From the NCBI GenBank assembly GCA_050012175.1, contig JBEKHR010000026.1, forward strand, positions 1-64,000: 64,000 nucleotides of DNA. Direction: 5' to 3'. Shown here piece after piece: positions 24,012-33,075 of the stretch. Every line of letters begins with the position of its first letter. The stretch's first letter is position 1. The translations under genes were made by a program, and so were the position numbers. Below the pieces are notes generated by a model. The model was not told where the DNA came from. It worked only from the letters and a program-made list of their open reading frames with translations, and made no database searches. The DNA comes from CAVROP01 sp050012175. GTDB taxonomy: Bacteria; Acidobacteriota; Terriglobia; UBA7540.

Positions 24012-27000
24012 ACATCTCCGAACCCTTCATTCGCCGGCCAGTGGCTACGACGCTGCTCACGGTGGCGATTGCCCTTGCCGGGGCGATTGCGTTTGAGGTG
24101 CTGCCTGTAGCACCCTTGCCGGAGGTCGACTTTCCCACTATTTCCGTCAATGCAAGCCTGCCGGGAGCCAGCGCCGCTATTATGGCGTCGTCCGTCGCCA
24201 CTCCCCTGGAGCGGCAGTTCGGTCATATTGCGGGAGTGGCGGAGATGACCTCCGCGAGCACGCTCAGCAGCACATCGGTCACCATTCAGTTTGACCTCAG
24301 CCGCGACATTGATGGCGCGGCGCGCGATGTGCAGGCCGCCATCAATGCGGCGCGATCCTATCTGCCCGCCAACCTGCCGGCCAATCCGACCTATCGCAAG
24401 GTCAATCCCGCCGATTCGCCGATCATGATCCTCGGTCTTACCTCCGACAAATACGGTCCCCGTACACTCTATGACGAAGCCTCCACCGTCCTCGAGCAGA
24501 AGCTGTCGCAGATACAAGGCGTAGGGCAGGTCACTGCCGGAGGCGGCGCGTTGCCGTCCGTGCGTGTGGATGCAAATCCCACACAATTGGCCAGCTATGG
24601 ACTTACCGTGGCGAATTTGCAGTCCGTGCTAAGCCTTCAGAACGCTGATCTGGCCAAAGGCCAAATCTCTGATGGCATTGTGACCGCAGATATCATTGCC
24701 AACGACCAGATCTCGCGCGCAGACGACTACAAGCCGCTCATCGTCGGTTATAAGCACGGTGCGGCGGTCCGTCTGTCCGATGTCGCTCAGGTAACAGACT
24801 CCGTGCAGAACGTCCGCGCTGCCGGCTATTTGAACGGCAAGCGCGCGATTACGATGATGATCTTCCGCCAGCCCGGCGCCAACATCATTGGCACGGTCGA
24901 CCGCATACGCGCGCAACTTCCGTTTATCCAGGCATCCATTCCGCTCGGCATTGATACCACCATCGTTCTTGATCGCACCACAACCATCCGCGCCTCTGTC
25001 GGTGATGTCGAGAGGACGCTGCTCATTTCCATCGGCCTCGTCATCGTCGTGGTGTTTGTCTTCCTGCGCAACGGCCGCGCCACGCTCATTCCCGCCGTCG
25101 CCGTTCCGGTCTCGCTGATTGGTACGTTCGCAGTGATGTATCTGTTCGGATATACCCTCGACAACCTCTCGCTGATGGCCATGACCATTTCAACGGGATT
25201 TGTGGTCGATGATGCCATCGTGGTGATGGAAAACATCACGCGCCATCTGGAAAACGGCATAAGGCCCTTTGCCGCGGCGCTGAAGGGCGCGAAAGAAATC
25301 GGGTTCACCGTCTTCACCATCAGCATTTCGCTCATTGCCGTCTTTATCCCTCTTCTGTTGATGGGCGGAATCGTGGGCCGTCTCTTCCGCGAGTTTGCCG
25401 TCACCCTCTCGACGGCCATTCTCGTGTCCATGATCATCTCACTGACCACCACGCCCATGATGTGCGCCTACCTGTTGAGGAACGAGCGCGCGGAAAAACA
25501 TGGCCGCATCTTCACGGCCAGCGAAAAGGTCTTTGACGGGGTGCTGTCGTTGTATCGCAGCACCCTGCATTGGGTGCTCGACCATCCGACCCTCACCCTC
25601 AGCGTACTCTTCCTCACCATCGCGCTTAATGTGGTGCTGATCTACAAGATACCCAAGGGCTTTTTCCCGGTGGAGGACACGGGAGCGATCTCCGGTGGAG
25701 TGCGAGGGCCGCAGGACTCATCCTTCCCGGCGATGAACAACGCCATTCAGCAGATCGTCGGCGTGATCAAGAATGATCCCGCCGTCGCCAATGTGACGGG
25801 GTTTTGTGGCGGCGGTGGGGCCACCAATACGGGCTCCCTCAACATTGCGCTCAAGCCGCTGGCGGAGCGCAACGTCAGTGCCGCTCAGGTCATCGACCGC
25901 CTGCGCCCCAAATTGAATCGTCTGCCGGTGGCTTCCGCGTTCCTCCAACCCGTGCAAGATCTGCGCATCGGCGGCCGGTCCGGTAATGCGATGTACCAGT
26001 ACACGATTCAAACCGATACGGTGCAGGATCTTTCCAAGTGGGGACCGATCCTACAGAGTGCGATGAAGCGCTTGCCCGGTCTGCAGGACGTAAGCTCAGA
26101 CCAGCAGAATGGCGGTCTTGATGAGCTGATGAGCTACGATCGCGTCACCGCGGCAAAGCTCGGCCTTACCGTAAAGTCGCTGGACTCGGCGTTATACAGC
26201 GCATTCGGCCAATCGGAAGTGTCCATCATTTACACGCAGTTAAATCAGTATTACGTGGTGCTGGAAGTTGCTCCCCCGTATTGGCAAAGCCCGGAAGGAT
26301 TGAAAGACATCTACCTTCTTTCGTCCAGCGGCAGGAACATTCCGCTGCTCGCGGTGGCCAAGGGCCACGCCAACACAACACCACTGGCCATCAACCATAC
26401 GGGCTTATTCCCCTCGGTCACCGTGTCCTTTAACCTCGCGCCGAACGTGTCTTTGAGCGATGCCACATCAAGCATCAACCAGATGCAAAAGCGCCTCGGC
26501 ACACCTTCCACGCTGCAAGGCTTTTTTGCCGGCACGCTGCTGGCCTACCAGCAATCTCTCGGCACCGAGCCCATCCTGATTCTGACGGCGCTGCTGGCGG
26601 TTTACATCGTTCTCGGTATTTTGTACGAAAGCCTGGTCCATCCACTGACCATCATCTCGAGTTTACCGTCGGCGAGCGTAGGCGCGATGCTCGCATTGCT
26701 GCTCTTTAAAATGGATCTGAACATCGTCTCCATCATTGGCATTGTGCTGCTGATCGGAATCGTAAAAAAGAACGCCATTATGATGATCGATTTCGCTCTT
26801 CAGGCAGAGCGCGAAGAGGGAAAGAGCCCAGCCGACGCGATATTTGAAGCGTGCATGTTGCGCTTCCGTCCGATCCTGATGACCACGATGGCGGCGTTAT
26901 TGGGCGCTCTGCCCTTGGCGCTGGGGACGGGCATGGGGTATGAGCTCCGCCGGCCCCTGGGCATCACGATTGTGGGAGGGCTGATCTTAAGTCAGTTGCT

Positions 27001-27127
27001 CACACTCTATACAACGCCGGTCGTCTATTTGGCGTTCGACCGGCTGCGGCTACGGATGCGGGGAAAGCAGCACGACATCCTTGTCCTTGGCCGTGCGGCC
27101 GGGCCAGCCCCCAGCGCTGCGGTTTAA
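24008..27127 (+). CDS. RND efflux permease (MdtC/AcrB-like)
   Basis: Second RND permease, 1039 residues, start ATG 24008 overlapping the previous stop by four bases (ATGA). It contains the first helix after FIRRPVATTLLTVAIALAGA, TM4 FVVDDAIVVMENIT, TM10 LLIGIVKKNAIMMIDFAL, and the GMGYELRRPLGITIVGGL segment before the last helices. It lacks the low-complexity insertion seen in its partner (the corresponding place reads YLLSSSGRNIPLLAVA). Family knowledge: MdtB and MdtC assemble as a mixed trimer with one adaptor. The order adaptor, permease, permease, outer-membrane factor fits that type. Ends 326 bp before the channel gene because a repeat element lies between. Confidence 0.94.
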   Translation: MNISEPFIRRPVATTLLTVAIALAGAIAFEVLPVAPLPEVDFPTISVNASLPGASAAIMASSVATPLERQFGHIAGVAEMTSASTLSSTSVTIQFDLSRDIDGAARDVQAAINAARSYLPANLPANPTYRKVNPADSPIMILGLTSDKYGPRTLYDEASTVLEQKLSQIQGVGQVTAGGGALPSVRVDANPTQLASYGLTVANLQSVLSLQNADLAKGQISDGIVTADIIANDQISRADDYKPLIVGYKHGAAVRLSDVAQVTDSVQNVRAAGYLNGKRAITMMIFRQPGANIIGTVDRIRAQLPFIQASIPLGIDTTIVLDRTTTIRASVGDVERTLLISIGLVIVVVFVFLRNGRATLIPAVAVPVSLIGTFAVMYLFGYTLDNLSLMAMTISTGFVVDDAIVVMENITRHLENGIRPFAAALKGAKEIGFTVFTISISLIAVFIPLLLMGGIVGRLFREFAVTLSTAILVSMIISLTTTPMMCAYLLRNERAEKHGRIFTASEKVFDGVLSLYRSTLHWVLDHPTLTLSVLFLTIALNVVLIYKIPKGFFPVEDTGAISGGVRGPQDSSFPAMNNAIQQIVGVIKNDPAVANVTGFCGGGGATNTGSLNIALKPLAERNVSAAQVIDRLRPKLNRLPVASAFLQPVQDLRIGGRSGNAMYQYTIQTDTVQDLSKWGPILQSAMKRLPGLQDVSSDQQNGGLDELMSYDRVTAAKLGLTVKSLDSALYSAFGQSEVSIIYTQLNQYYVVLEVAPPYWQSPEGLKDIYLLSSSGRNIPLLAVAKGHANTTPLAINHTGLFPSVTVSFNLAPNVSLSDATSSINQMQKRLGTPSTLQGFFAGTLLAYQQSLGTEPILILTALLAVYIVLGILYESLVHPLTIISSLPSASVGAMLALLLFKMDLNIVSIIGIVLLIGIVKKNAIMMIDFALQAEREEGKSPADAIFEACMLRFRPILMTTMAALLGALPLALGTGMGYELRRPLGITIVGGLILSQLLTLYTTPVVYLAFDRLRLRMRGKQHDILVLGRAAGPAPSAAV

Positions 27128-27152
27128 TGGGAGCCGTTAGGGGCAACACTAT

Positions 27153-27437
27153 TCACTTAAGGGGTTTCGGCTTTTCGATTTGTTGCTGGGTGACCCCCTC
27201 ACCCGTCCCGCCCCGGCTGGAGAAAGCGCCGGTTGCGGTCCACCCTCTCCCCCAAGGGGGAGAGGGTAGTAAATTCAAATCGATGTCCCTTCGGTCGCCG
27301 CGGCGACAGAAGGGCCGGAGGCGAGGGCAAAAAAATCAAATCAACTCCCCCCTCGCCCCCTTGGGGGAGAGGGACCGGGGGTGAGGGGGTCAGGCCTGAG
27401 GAAGCTCGGATCCAATTTCCTGAAACCCCTTAAGTGA
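27153..27437. mobile_element. 285-bp MITE-like element with 16-bp perfect terminal inverted repeats
   Basis: TCACTTAAGGGGTTTC (27153-27168) and GAAACCCCTTAAGTGA (27422-27437) are exact inverted repeats. Nested inside are GACCCCCTCACCC (27191-) against GGGTGAGGGGGTC (27379-), and CCCTCTCCCCCAAGG against CCTTGGGGGAGAGGG, so nearly the whole element can fold back. The loop includes a GGTCGCCGCGGCGAC palindrome. No gene inside. It sits between the second RND permease and the outer-membrane channel of one operon, where the RNA hairpin could reduce or separate expression of the last gene. Confidence 0.75.
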
Positions 27438-27468
27438 CCAGCATTGGGGTTAGGGGGTGCATACGATT

Positions 27469-28998
27469 ATGACTTCTTTCCATCTAAGAGCCAGAATGTG
27501 TCTCGCCGTGACATCTTGCCTTCTGGCAGGGTGCACGGTCGGCCCAAAGTACCACACACCGACCGCGGAAACTCCTGCGGCATACAAGGAACTCACTCCC
27601 GCCGACTACAAAAATACGGACGGTTGGAAGGTGGCGCAGCCCAAAGATGATGCGCTTCGCGGTAAATGGTGGGAGATTTTCAACGATCCTCAGTTGAATG
27701 CGCTGGAAGAAAAGGTTAATGTTTCAAACCAAAACATCGCCGCTGCTGCGGCAAGCTTTTTTGCAGCGCGCGCCCTGGTCAAGGAAGCTCGATCACAGCT
27801 TTTCCCTCGAGTGACGACCAATCCCGCCATTACCGTGCAACGGCCGTCAGCCACATTATCCAGTGGCAAAGCGGGAGGTTCCTCAAATTCTGGTTCTGGC
27901 TCTGGAACAGGTTCCACATCCTCCTCGGCAGGTACATTTACTGACTACACCCTCCCGTTTGATGCGACCTGGCAGCCGGACTTGTTCGGCCGTATCCGGA
28001 ACACTATCAGATCGGCTGCCTACGGGGCGCAGGCCAGCGCGGCGGATCTCGAGAATACCCGCCTCACTGTCCAGGCCGATGTTGCTGCGGATTACTTTCA
28101 ACTTCGAGGACAGGATGCGTTAAAGCAGTTGTTGGATTCTACTGTGGTCGCTTTTCAACAGACTCTCGATCTAACGAGGGCTCTGTACGAGACAGGCATC
28201 GACTCGGACGAAGCCGTGGCACAAGCTGAGACTCAACTCGAAGCCACGCAAGCACAGGATGCCGCTCTCGGCGTCCTACGGGCGCAGTTTGAACATGCCA
28301 TCGCCATGCTGACCGGCCAACCGGCGTCGACGTTTTCAATTCCCATCGAACCGCTCGCCTCAAGCCCTCCGGCGATTCCCCTCGGCGTTCCGTCCCAGCT
28401 TCTTGAGCGGCGTCCCGACATCGCCGAGGCAGAGCGCCTGGTTGCTCAGGCCAACGCCCAGATTGGCATTGCGAAGGCAGCATACTTTCCGACGGTTACG
28501 TTAAGCGCCGCGGCAGGACTCGAAAGCACTTCGATTGCGAGTTGGTTCACATGGCCGAGCCGCTTTTTCTCGATTGGCCCGGCGGCCGCGGAAACCCTTT
28601 TTGACGCGGGGTTGCGCCGGGCCACGGTGGAGCAATTCAGAGCCCAGTACGATCAGACGGTGGCCAACTATCGGCAGACGGTGCTAACGGCTTTTCAACA
28701 AGTTGAGGACAACCTCGCGTCGCTGCGGATCCTGTCGGTGGAAATTCAATATCAGGACACGGCGGTCAAATCGGCGGAAAAGAGCCTCGCGATCGCCAAG
28801 GATCGCTACAGCTTGGGAATCGATCCTTACCTGAATGTACTTACCGCGCAAACCGCATTGCTATCCAATCAGGAAATTGCGGTCAATCTTCGAATTCAGC
28901 AGATGACGGCCAGTGGAGGGTTGATTGAGGCGCTCGGTGGAGGTTGGAACGCCTCGCAGCTCCCATCGCCTGTGCAACTGATCAGCAAAGTACCCTAA
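27469..28998 (+). CDS. Outer-membrane efflux lipoprotein (OprM/NodT family)
   Basis: TolC-type channel of the tripartite pump. Start ATG 27469 (MTSFHLRARMCLAVTS; AGGGGG 11 bases upstream; a GTG at 27457 overlaps that site). The lipoprotein signal ends at LLAGC (about residue 22), so the mature protein is lipid-anchored in the outer membrane. The family start VGPKYHTPTAETPAAYKE and DGWK...WWEIFNDPQLNALEEKV is followed by two repeats of long helices and beta-strands; FDATWQPDLFGRIRNTIRSA is characteristic. A Ser/Gly-rich insert (about residues 127-150) breaks the first repeat, similar in character to the insert in the permease. 509 residues. Confidence 0.93.
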   Translation: MTSFHLRARMCLAVTSCLLAGCTVGPKYHTPTAETPAAYKELTPADYKNTDGWKVAQPKDDALRGKWWEIFNDPQLNALEEKVNVSNQNIAAAAASFFAARALVKEARSQLFPRVTTNPAITVQRPSATLSSGKAGGSSNSGSGSGTGSTSSSAGTFTDYTLPFDATWQPDLFGRIRNTIRSAAYGAQASAADLENTRLTVQADVAADYFQLRGQDALKQLLDSTVVAFQQTLDLTRALYETGIDSDEAVAQAETQLEATQAQDAALGVLRAQFEHAIAMLTGQPASTFSIPIEPLASSPPAIPLGVPSQLLERRPDIAEAERLVAQANAQIGIAKAAYFPTVTLSAAAGLESTSIASWFTWPSRFFSIGPAAAETLFDAGLRRATVEQFRAQYDQTVANYRQTVLTAFQQVEDNLASLRILSVEIQYQDTAVKSAEKSLAIAKDRYSLGIDPYLNVLTAQTALLSNQEIAVNLRIQQMTASGGLIEALGGGWNASQLPSPVQLISKVP

Positions 28999-29224
28999 AA
29001 CTCAAAACTGACTTCTAATGGCTTCGTAGTAATGGAGGGTCGCGCCGATACCACAGTGGGAAGACGCATTCTTTCAATCCGAATTCGCACATACGGCAGG
29101 CGCGGCGCGGCTTACCAGCCATGTGAGGCGTTCTGGCCACACGGTTCCGCGGGGCGGGATCAGCCCAGGGCAAAGTACTCGCGCGAGTGGGAAAGGCGCG
29201 AACGATGAGATGAGAATGGCGCTC

Positions 29225-29479
29225 CTAGTGCCTATCGCGGTCCCCGCCGCAACTCCTCTGTGCCTCCTCAAGCTCGTGGCGACGTTTCTCCGCCTGGCGG
29301 CTGTGCTCACCGTGGCGGTCAATTTCCTTTCGGAGTTTTTCCTCGGCCCTGTGGATACGCTGCTGGCATTGGCGGTCGTTATCGCTCGCCTGCGTGCGCG
29401 CCACGCCACCAGCCAGCAACAATACTCCTAATGCGGGAACGAATAGAATGTTCTTCCAACGATTTACCTTATGCGACAT
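29225..29479 (-). CDS. Small secreted coiled-coil protein
   Basis: An 84-residue protein from ATG 29479 with AGGAGG five bases upstream. The signal peptide (MSHKVNRWKNILFVPALGVL to ARTQA) is followed by a highly charged helix QQRIHRAEEKLRKEIDRHGE and HSRQAEKRRHELEEAQRSC with Glu/Arg/His heptads and two cysteines (C38 and C77) that could link helices. I do not know its role. It is the last of four small minus-strand genes (30725 to 29225) that look like an envelope or stress cluster. Confidence 0.7.
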   Translation of the reverse strand: MSHKVNRWKNILFVPALGVLLLAGGVARTQASDNDRQCQQRIHRAEEKLRKEIDRHGEHSRQAEKRRHELEEAQRSCGGDRDRH

Positions 29480-29547
29480 GACTTCCTCCTATATTCTTGG
29501 CCCTCACAGGGAGAGCCTCCTCATGGAACGCCTTAAAGCAGGAAACC

Positions 29548-29715
29548 TCAACGCGTCAGATGCAATCCGCCGAACAGGTATAGGACTATCAGAATGATCA
29601 AGACCACCCCGACGATTCCGATGCCTCCACCCGAACCCCATCTCCGATATCCGTAATAGCCTCCGCCGCCGCCGAACAAGAGCAGCAGAACGACAATTAG
29701 CAAAATCAGTCCCAT
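29548..29715 (-). CDS. DUF3309-like tiny membrane protein, copy 1
   Basis: A 55-residue protein beginning MGLILLIVVLLLLFGGGGG, then YYGYRRWGSGGGIGIVGVV and a second hydrophobic stretch ending YLFGGLHLTR. It has two short membrane segments separated by a Gly/Tyr/Arg loop. Start ATG 29715 has GAGAGGAG seven bases upstream. It is nearly identical to the protein at 40647-40814 on the opposite strand, including about 65 bp of upstream DNA, so one copy arose by recent inverted duplication. The family is common in bacteria and of unknown function. Confidence 0.75.
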   Translation of the reverse strand: MGLILLIVVLLLLFGGGGGYYGYRRWGSGGGIGIVGVVLIILIVLYLFGGLHLTR

Positions 29716-29939
29716 GGGAATCTCCTCTCAGTTAGTAAAATGCTTCGACCAGAATTTCCGCTTTGACTTCGCGGCCAACCGACAATTTACACCTGACCGC
29801 TTCAGCATGCAACGCTCCAGCCCGGTTTCGAGCAAGCAAGCTTTGACGGAAACAATCTCGCACGGCCATCCCGGGCTGCCAATATTTATAGCCCGCGGTA
29901 CTATCGGGGGCTGCCCGAAAGACCGAGCGACAACTACCG

Positions 29940-30113
29940 CTATCCAGGCGGATCCTTTTGGCGCGTTGCTTTGACACCCGTCAGAATCCCTAGGCCCAAT
30001 AGTACGATCGCACCCACGGCAATCCAGTGTGCCGGGACATGCATCAAATAGGCTCCGTAAATCAGCCCGCCAATCACGAGCACGAATCCAATAGAGTAAA
30101 TTCCAAATGACAT
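29940..30113 (-). CDS. Small membrane protein, unknown function
   Basis: A 57-residue protein from ATG 30113 (GAAGGAGATGAC just upstream). The sequence MSFGIYSIGFVLVIGGLIYG, then AYLMHVPAHWIAVGAIVLLG and GILTGVKATRQKDPPG gives two transmembrane helices and a short basic cytoplasmic tail. It has a good ribosome binding site and membrane topology, but no family name that I can support. Located 63 bases after the BON-domain lipoprotein gene on the same strand, probably in the same transcript. Confidence 0.68.
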   Translation of the reverse strand: MSFGIYSIGFVLVIGGLIYGAYLMHVPAHWIAVGAIVLLGLGILTGVKATRQKDPPG

Positions 30114-30176
30114 GTCATCTCCTTCTCGAGCAAACAGAGTGGCAAGGTTATGCGGCCCAGAGCGCGTTCCCGGCTC

Positions 30177-30725
30177 TTACGGCGTGGAGGTGGCCTTTTG
30201 ACCTTTAACTTGCAGCTCGTTCACTACCTGCCGCACGTTTGGAACGCTTGACGCCACTTGTTCGACGCGGACGCGCTTGGATTGAGAATTAACCTCGCCG
30301 GTCAACGTCACGACGCCATTCGAAACGTCGTATTCGACGCCCTTGCGGAGCTTGTTCTGGATGAGGGCAGCATCCAAATTCTTGTCGATACCCGCGTCCA
30401 GATCCGAGTTCATCGTCTTTGTCTCACTTTCGGCGCCGGGAGGAACCACAGCAATCTGGTTCGCTACAACCTGCCCAGTTGCGATTGACTTTGCAATGGA
30501 TTCAGCTTGTGCCCTGGCATCCTCAGTCGCGACGTTTCCGCCCAGGGTTACGACACCCTTATCGCGATCCTGTGTTACGGAGACATCTTTGAGGCCGGCT
30601 TGATCGAGCGCAGTGCGGATGCTGTCAGAAACATCAATCGACTTCCTGGATGCTCCTGAGCAGCCCAGCAGGCTGCCAACTGCGAGCAGCGTGAGCAAGG
30701 TTAAGCACAGTTTAAGCGTTTTCAT
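30177..30725 (-). CDS. BON-domain lipoprotein (two BON domains)
   Basis: A 182-residue protein from ATG 30725 (MKTLKLCLTLLTLLAVGSLL; AAAGGA upstream; the longer frame to 30842 is not needed). Lipobox LLGC at about residue 21. Two BON domains follow: residues 30-95 (SDSIRTALDQAGLKDVSVTQ, GVVTLGGNVATEDARAQAES) and 115-180 (DAALIQNKLRKGVEYDVSNG, VVTLTGEVNSQSKRVRVEQV). BON domains bind phospholipid membranes and occur in OsmY-like osmotic stress proteins, so a periplasmic or outer-membrane stress role is likely. A 5'-truncated paralogue is at 39453-39773. Confidence 0.88.
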   Translation of the reverse strand: MKTLKLCLTLLTLLAVGSLLGCSGASRKSIDVSDSIRTALDQAGLKDVSVTQDRDKGVVTLGGNVATEDARAQAESIAKSIATGQVVANQIAVVPPGAESETKTMNSDLDAGIDKNLDAALIQNKLRKGVEYDVSNGVVTLTGEVNSQSKRVRVEQVASSVPNVRQVVNELQVKGQKATSTP

Positions 30726-31228
30726 GTTTTTCCTTTGATCAGCGTTTTCCACGCTGGAGTAATCGGGGCATATACCCAACACCGCTGGGTTTTTCCCTGA
30801 CATGTTCGCATTCTCCTTCTCGGTTCTGCCGGGCGTCCTCAAGGGGGGAAGTAGGCGCCCGGCGACCGCCGCCTCCTACTACCATATTCTAGGGGCACTT
30901 CCTCTTTTACCCTTGGCTTGATTCAGTGTCAGTTCAGAATGGCTCACACCTTTGGTCAAAACTGCTCATTCCACATCATGGAGTCGGAGGGTCGCTTGCA
31001 CGGCCGGTTTCATCAGGGAGTATGCCTACCGTCTATTGTCCGGACGCCATGCTGTGCAACTTTGCTCAGGCCATTGGTCGTTTTTGAACAGACAGTGCAT
31101 TTCGGGGGGAATATCCTCGACGAGGTCACTGAGTGTAGAGGTGAGCCAGCACGAACCTGCTTGGGTTACCCGTTGGCGATAATCTGCTGCCCTCAGCCCA
31201 AGCTCGAAATAGGAAGGAGTCAATCACC
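30726..31228. other. Divergent intergenic region with repeat pair
   Basis: No gene. It contains an IS-end-like repeat pair (30930-31097) and AGGAAGGAG (31211-31219), the ribosome binding site of the HEAT protein. Confidence 0.5.
30930..31097. repeat. Miniature element with IS-end-like repeats
   Basis: Left side: GTTCAGAATGGCTCACACC then TTTGGTCAAAACTGCTCATT (30932-30971), two units in one orientation. Right side: TTTGCTCAGGCCATTGGTCG then TTTTTGAACAGACAG (31061-31095), the opposite orientation. The layout matches 14614-14768. The core units are those of the family at 8572, 16262 and 19172. Confidence 0.55.
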
Positions 31229-32077
31229 GTGCGCATCTGGATACTGATGATGCTGCTGGGCACGACGCTGGCGTTTGGGCAGACTCAACCCGCCGATACC
31301 GTCCAAAGGTGCCGGAGCATGCTGGATGAGGCCGCCCATGACGGGAATCCGGACGTTCGAATAGGCGCGGCGCAGGGCCTGAGCCTGGTGGGGGTGAAAG
31401 ATAACGCTCTTGAGTCTCTCGCCCCGATGCTCGATGACCACGACGTTTCGGTCCGGATTGCGGTGGTTGTCACCCTGGGTGACTTCAAGGACAACCGGAC
31501 CCTTCCTCTTTTGAAGAAAGCGTTGCAGGATCCCGTTCCCGAAGTCGACTTCGCCGCAGCCAAGGTGCTTTACCAACTCCACGACCCCGAGGGAGAGCAG
31601 TTTCTTCTCGCCGTGGTCAGCGGAGAGTCTAAAGCGTCCTCAAGCTATCTCAGCAAAGAGAAACGGAGCGCCTTGCGCATGTTGCACACTCCCACTAAGC
31701 TTCTCATTACCGTCGGCATGGGGGCAGCAGGGTTCGCACCCGTGCCGGGTCTCGGGTTCGGATTATCTTCGGCACAAGGCATCCTGACGGCTCCTGATTC
31801 TTCGGCCCGGGCCGCCTCTCTGCTGCTCATCGGAAGCTCGCGTGATCCAGCCCTGGCTGATGCGGTTGGTTCAGCGTTGTCGGACAAGGAATGGTCTGTG
31901 CGCGCAGCGGCCGTTCACCTGGTCGCGATGCATCCCTACCCAGGATTCCGGCAGAACTTGGTCCCCCTGCTGGACGACAAGAAGGAGGCCGTGCGCGTAC
32001 GCGCCGCCGCGGCCTACATCAGACTGCAGTACGTAACGAAGGCGCCGACGACGAGGCGAGGCGCCACGACTCATTAA
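31229..32077 (+). CDS. Secreted HEAT-repeat protein
   Basis: A 282-residue protein from GTG 31229 with AGGAAGGAG nine bases upstream. Signal peptide MRIWILMMLLGTTLAFGQ, then helical HEAT repeats: NPDVRIGAAQGLSLVGVKDN, DHDVSVRIAVVVTLGDFKDN, DPVPEVDFAAAKVLYQLHDP, a central hydrophobic Gly-rich segment (LLITVGMGAAGFAPVPGLGFG, possibly membrane-associated) and two more repeats (DKEWSVRAAAVHLVAMHPYP, KKEAVRVRAAAAYIRLQYVT). Such proteins are protein-interaction scaffolds. It lies 155 bp upstream of the Mla-type genes in the same direction and may be part of that system, an inference from position only. Confidence 0.82.
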   Translation: MRIWILMMLLGTTLAFGQTQPADTVQRCRSMLDEAAHDGNPDVRIGAAQGLSLVGVKDNALESLAPMLDDHDVSVRIAVVVTLGDFKDNRTLPLLKKALQDPVPEVDFAAAKVLYQLHDPEGEQFLLAVVSGESKASSSYLSKEKRSALRMLHTPTKLLITVGMGAAGFAPVPGLGFGLSSAQGILTAPDSSARAASLLLIGSSRDPALADAVGSALSDKEWSVRAAAVHLVAMHPYPGFRQNLVPLLDDKKEAVRVRAAAAYIRLQYVTKAPTTRRGATTH

Positions 32078-32231
32078 CCGTGTGCTAAGGCCACTGTCCA
32101 GACAATTCACCGCTGAGCCTCAAGTGAAGGTCCGTACTTTGCGGCCAGATAAGCGCCATACGGAATTGATGAAAGTTACTGCCGACAGGGGAAAAGGTCC
32201 GAAATAGGGCTTGCTTCTGAGGCTACAGATT

Positions 32232-33020
32232 GTGTCCATGTCCTCCACTGCGAGTTCCAGCACGGCTCTGATCAACGAGTTTTTCGAATGGTTCGGTGAA
32301 CTGGGCCTTTTTTCCTGGCAAGTTCTGCGGTCTGCCCTGACGCCACCTTTTGAATTCCGCGAGCTCGTCCGGCAAATCGACGAGATTGGATCAAAATCGC
32401 TTCCTCTAGTGGCTTTGGCGGGCGCGGCCATCGGCGCCATCCTCTCCCTTGAAACCCGCGACAGCCTGGTTCGATTCGGCGCCAGTTCATTGCTTCCCGC
32501 CGCCGTCGTATTCTCGATCATCCATGAGATCGGTCCTATCGTTACCGGCTTGGTCGTCTGCGGCCGAGCGGGAGCTGGCATCGGCGCTGAGTTGGGATCG
32601 ATGAAGGTCACGGAGCAGATCGATGCCATCGAGGCATCAGCCGTAAATCCCTATAGGCTGCTGGCCGCAACCCGCATTCTGGCTTGTATCCTGGTACTGC
32701 CACTCCTGACCCTCACTGCCGATTTCTGCGGGGTGGTAATGGCGTGGGTGGCCGATGCCCTGATTGAGCCGATCACCTTCCAACAGTTCATCCACAACGG
32801 CTTCAGCGCTTTCGGCTTCAACGATTTTCTGCCGCCGACCCTTAAGACCGCTGTCTTCGGCCTGATCATTGGGCTGGTGGCGTGCTCTCAGGGAATGCGG
32901 ACGCGGGGAGGCACTGAGGGCGTGGGGCGAACGGCGACGAGCTCAGTGGTCTTATCTATGCTGTTTGTAATCCTGGCCGACGTTGTCCTGGTGAAACTGA
33001 TCGTCATGTTTTTTCCATGA
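32232..33020 (+). CDS. MlaE-family lipid transport permease
   Basis: Inner-membrane permease of an Mla-type phospholipid ABC transporter. The sequence contains the family core FSIIHEIGPIVTGLVVCGRA, GAGIGAELGSMKVTEQIDAI and EASAVNPYRLLAATRILACI, with about five membrane helices and the end VVLSMLFVILADVVLVKLIVMFF. The start is uncertain: GTG 32232 has CTGAGG ten bases upstream, ATG 32238 and TTG 32211 are alternatives; length is about 262 residues. Followed 55 bp later by the ATPase gene and then the substrate-binding MCE gene, the classic E-F-D order. Confidence 0.93.
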   Translation: MSMSSTASSSTALINEFFEWFGELGLFSWQVLRSALTPPFEFRELVRQIDEIGSKSLPLVALAGAAIGAILSLETRDSLVRFGASSLLPAAVVFSIIHEIGPIVTGLVVCGRAGAGIGAELGSMKVTEQIDAIEASAVNPYRLLAATRILACILVLPLLTLTADFCGVVMAWVADALIEPITFQQFIHNGFSAFGFNDFLPPTLKTAVFGLIIGLVACSQGMRTRGGTEGVGRTATSSVVLSMLFVILADVVLVKLIVMFFP

Positions 33021-33075
33021 AGACCGGCGCTTATGAGTTCGCAACGGGGCACTGAAAGGGGCCTGTAACCGCATC

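Noticed and set aside
29074..29409. Minus-strand frame of 111 codons overlapping the small secreted coiled-coil gene
   Set aside because: The frame at 29225-29479 has a strong ribosome binding site and a signal peptide, so this overlapping frame is a shadow.
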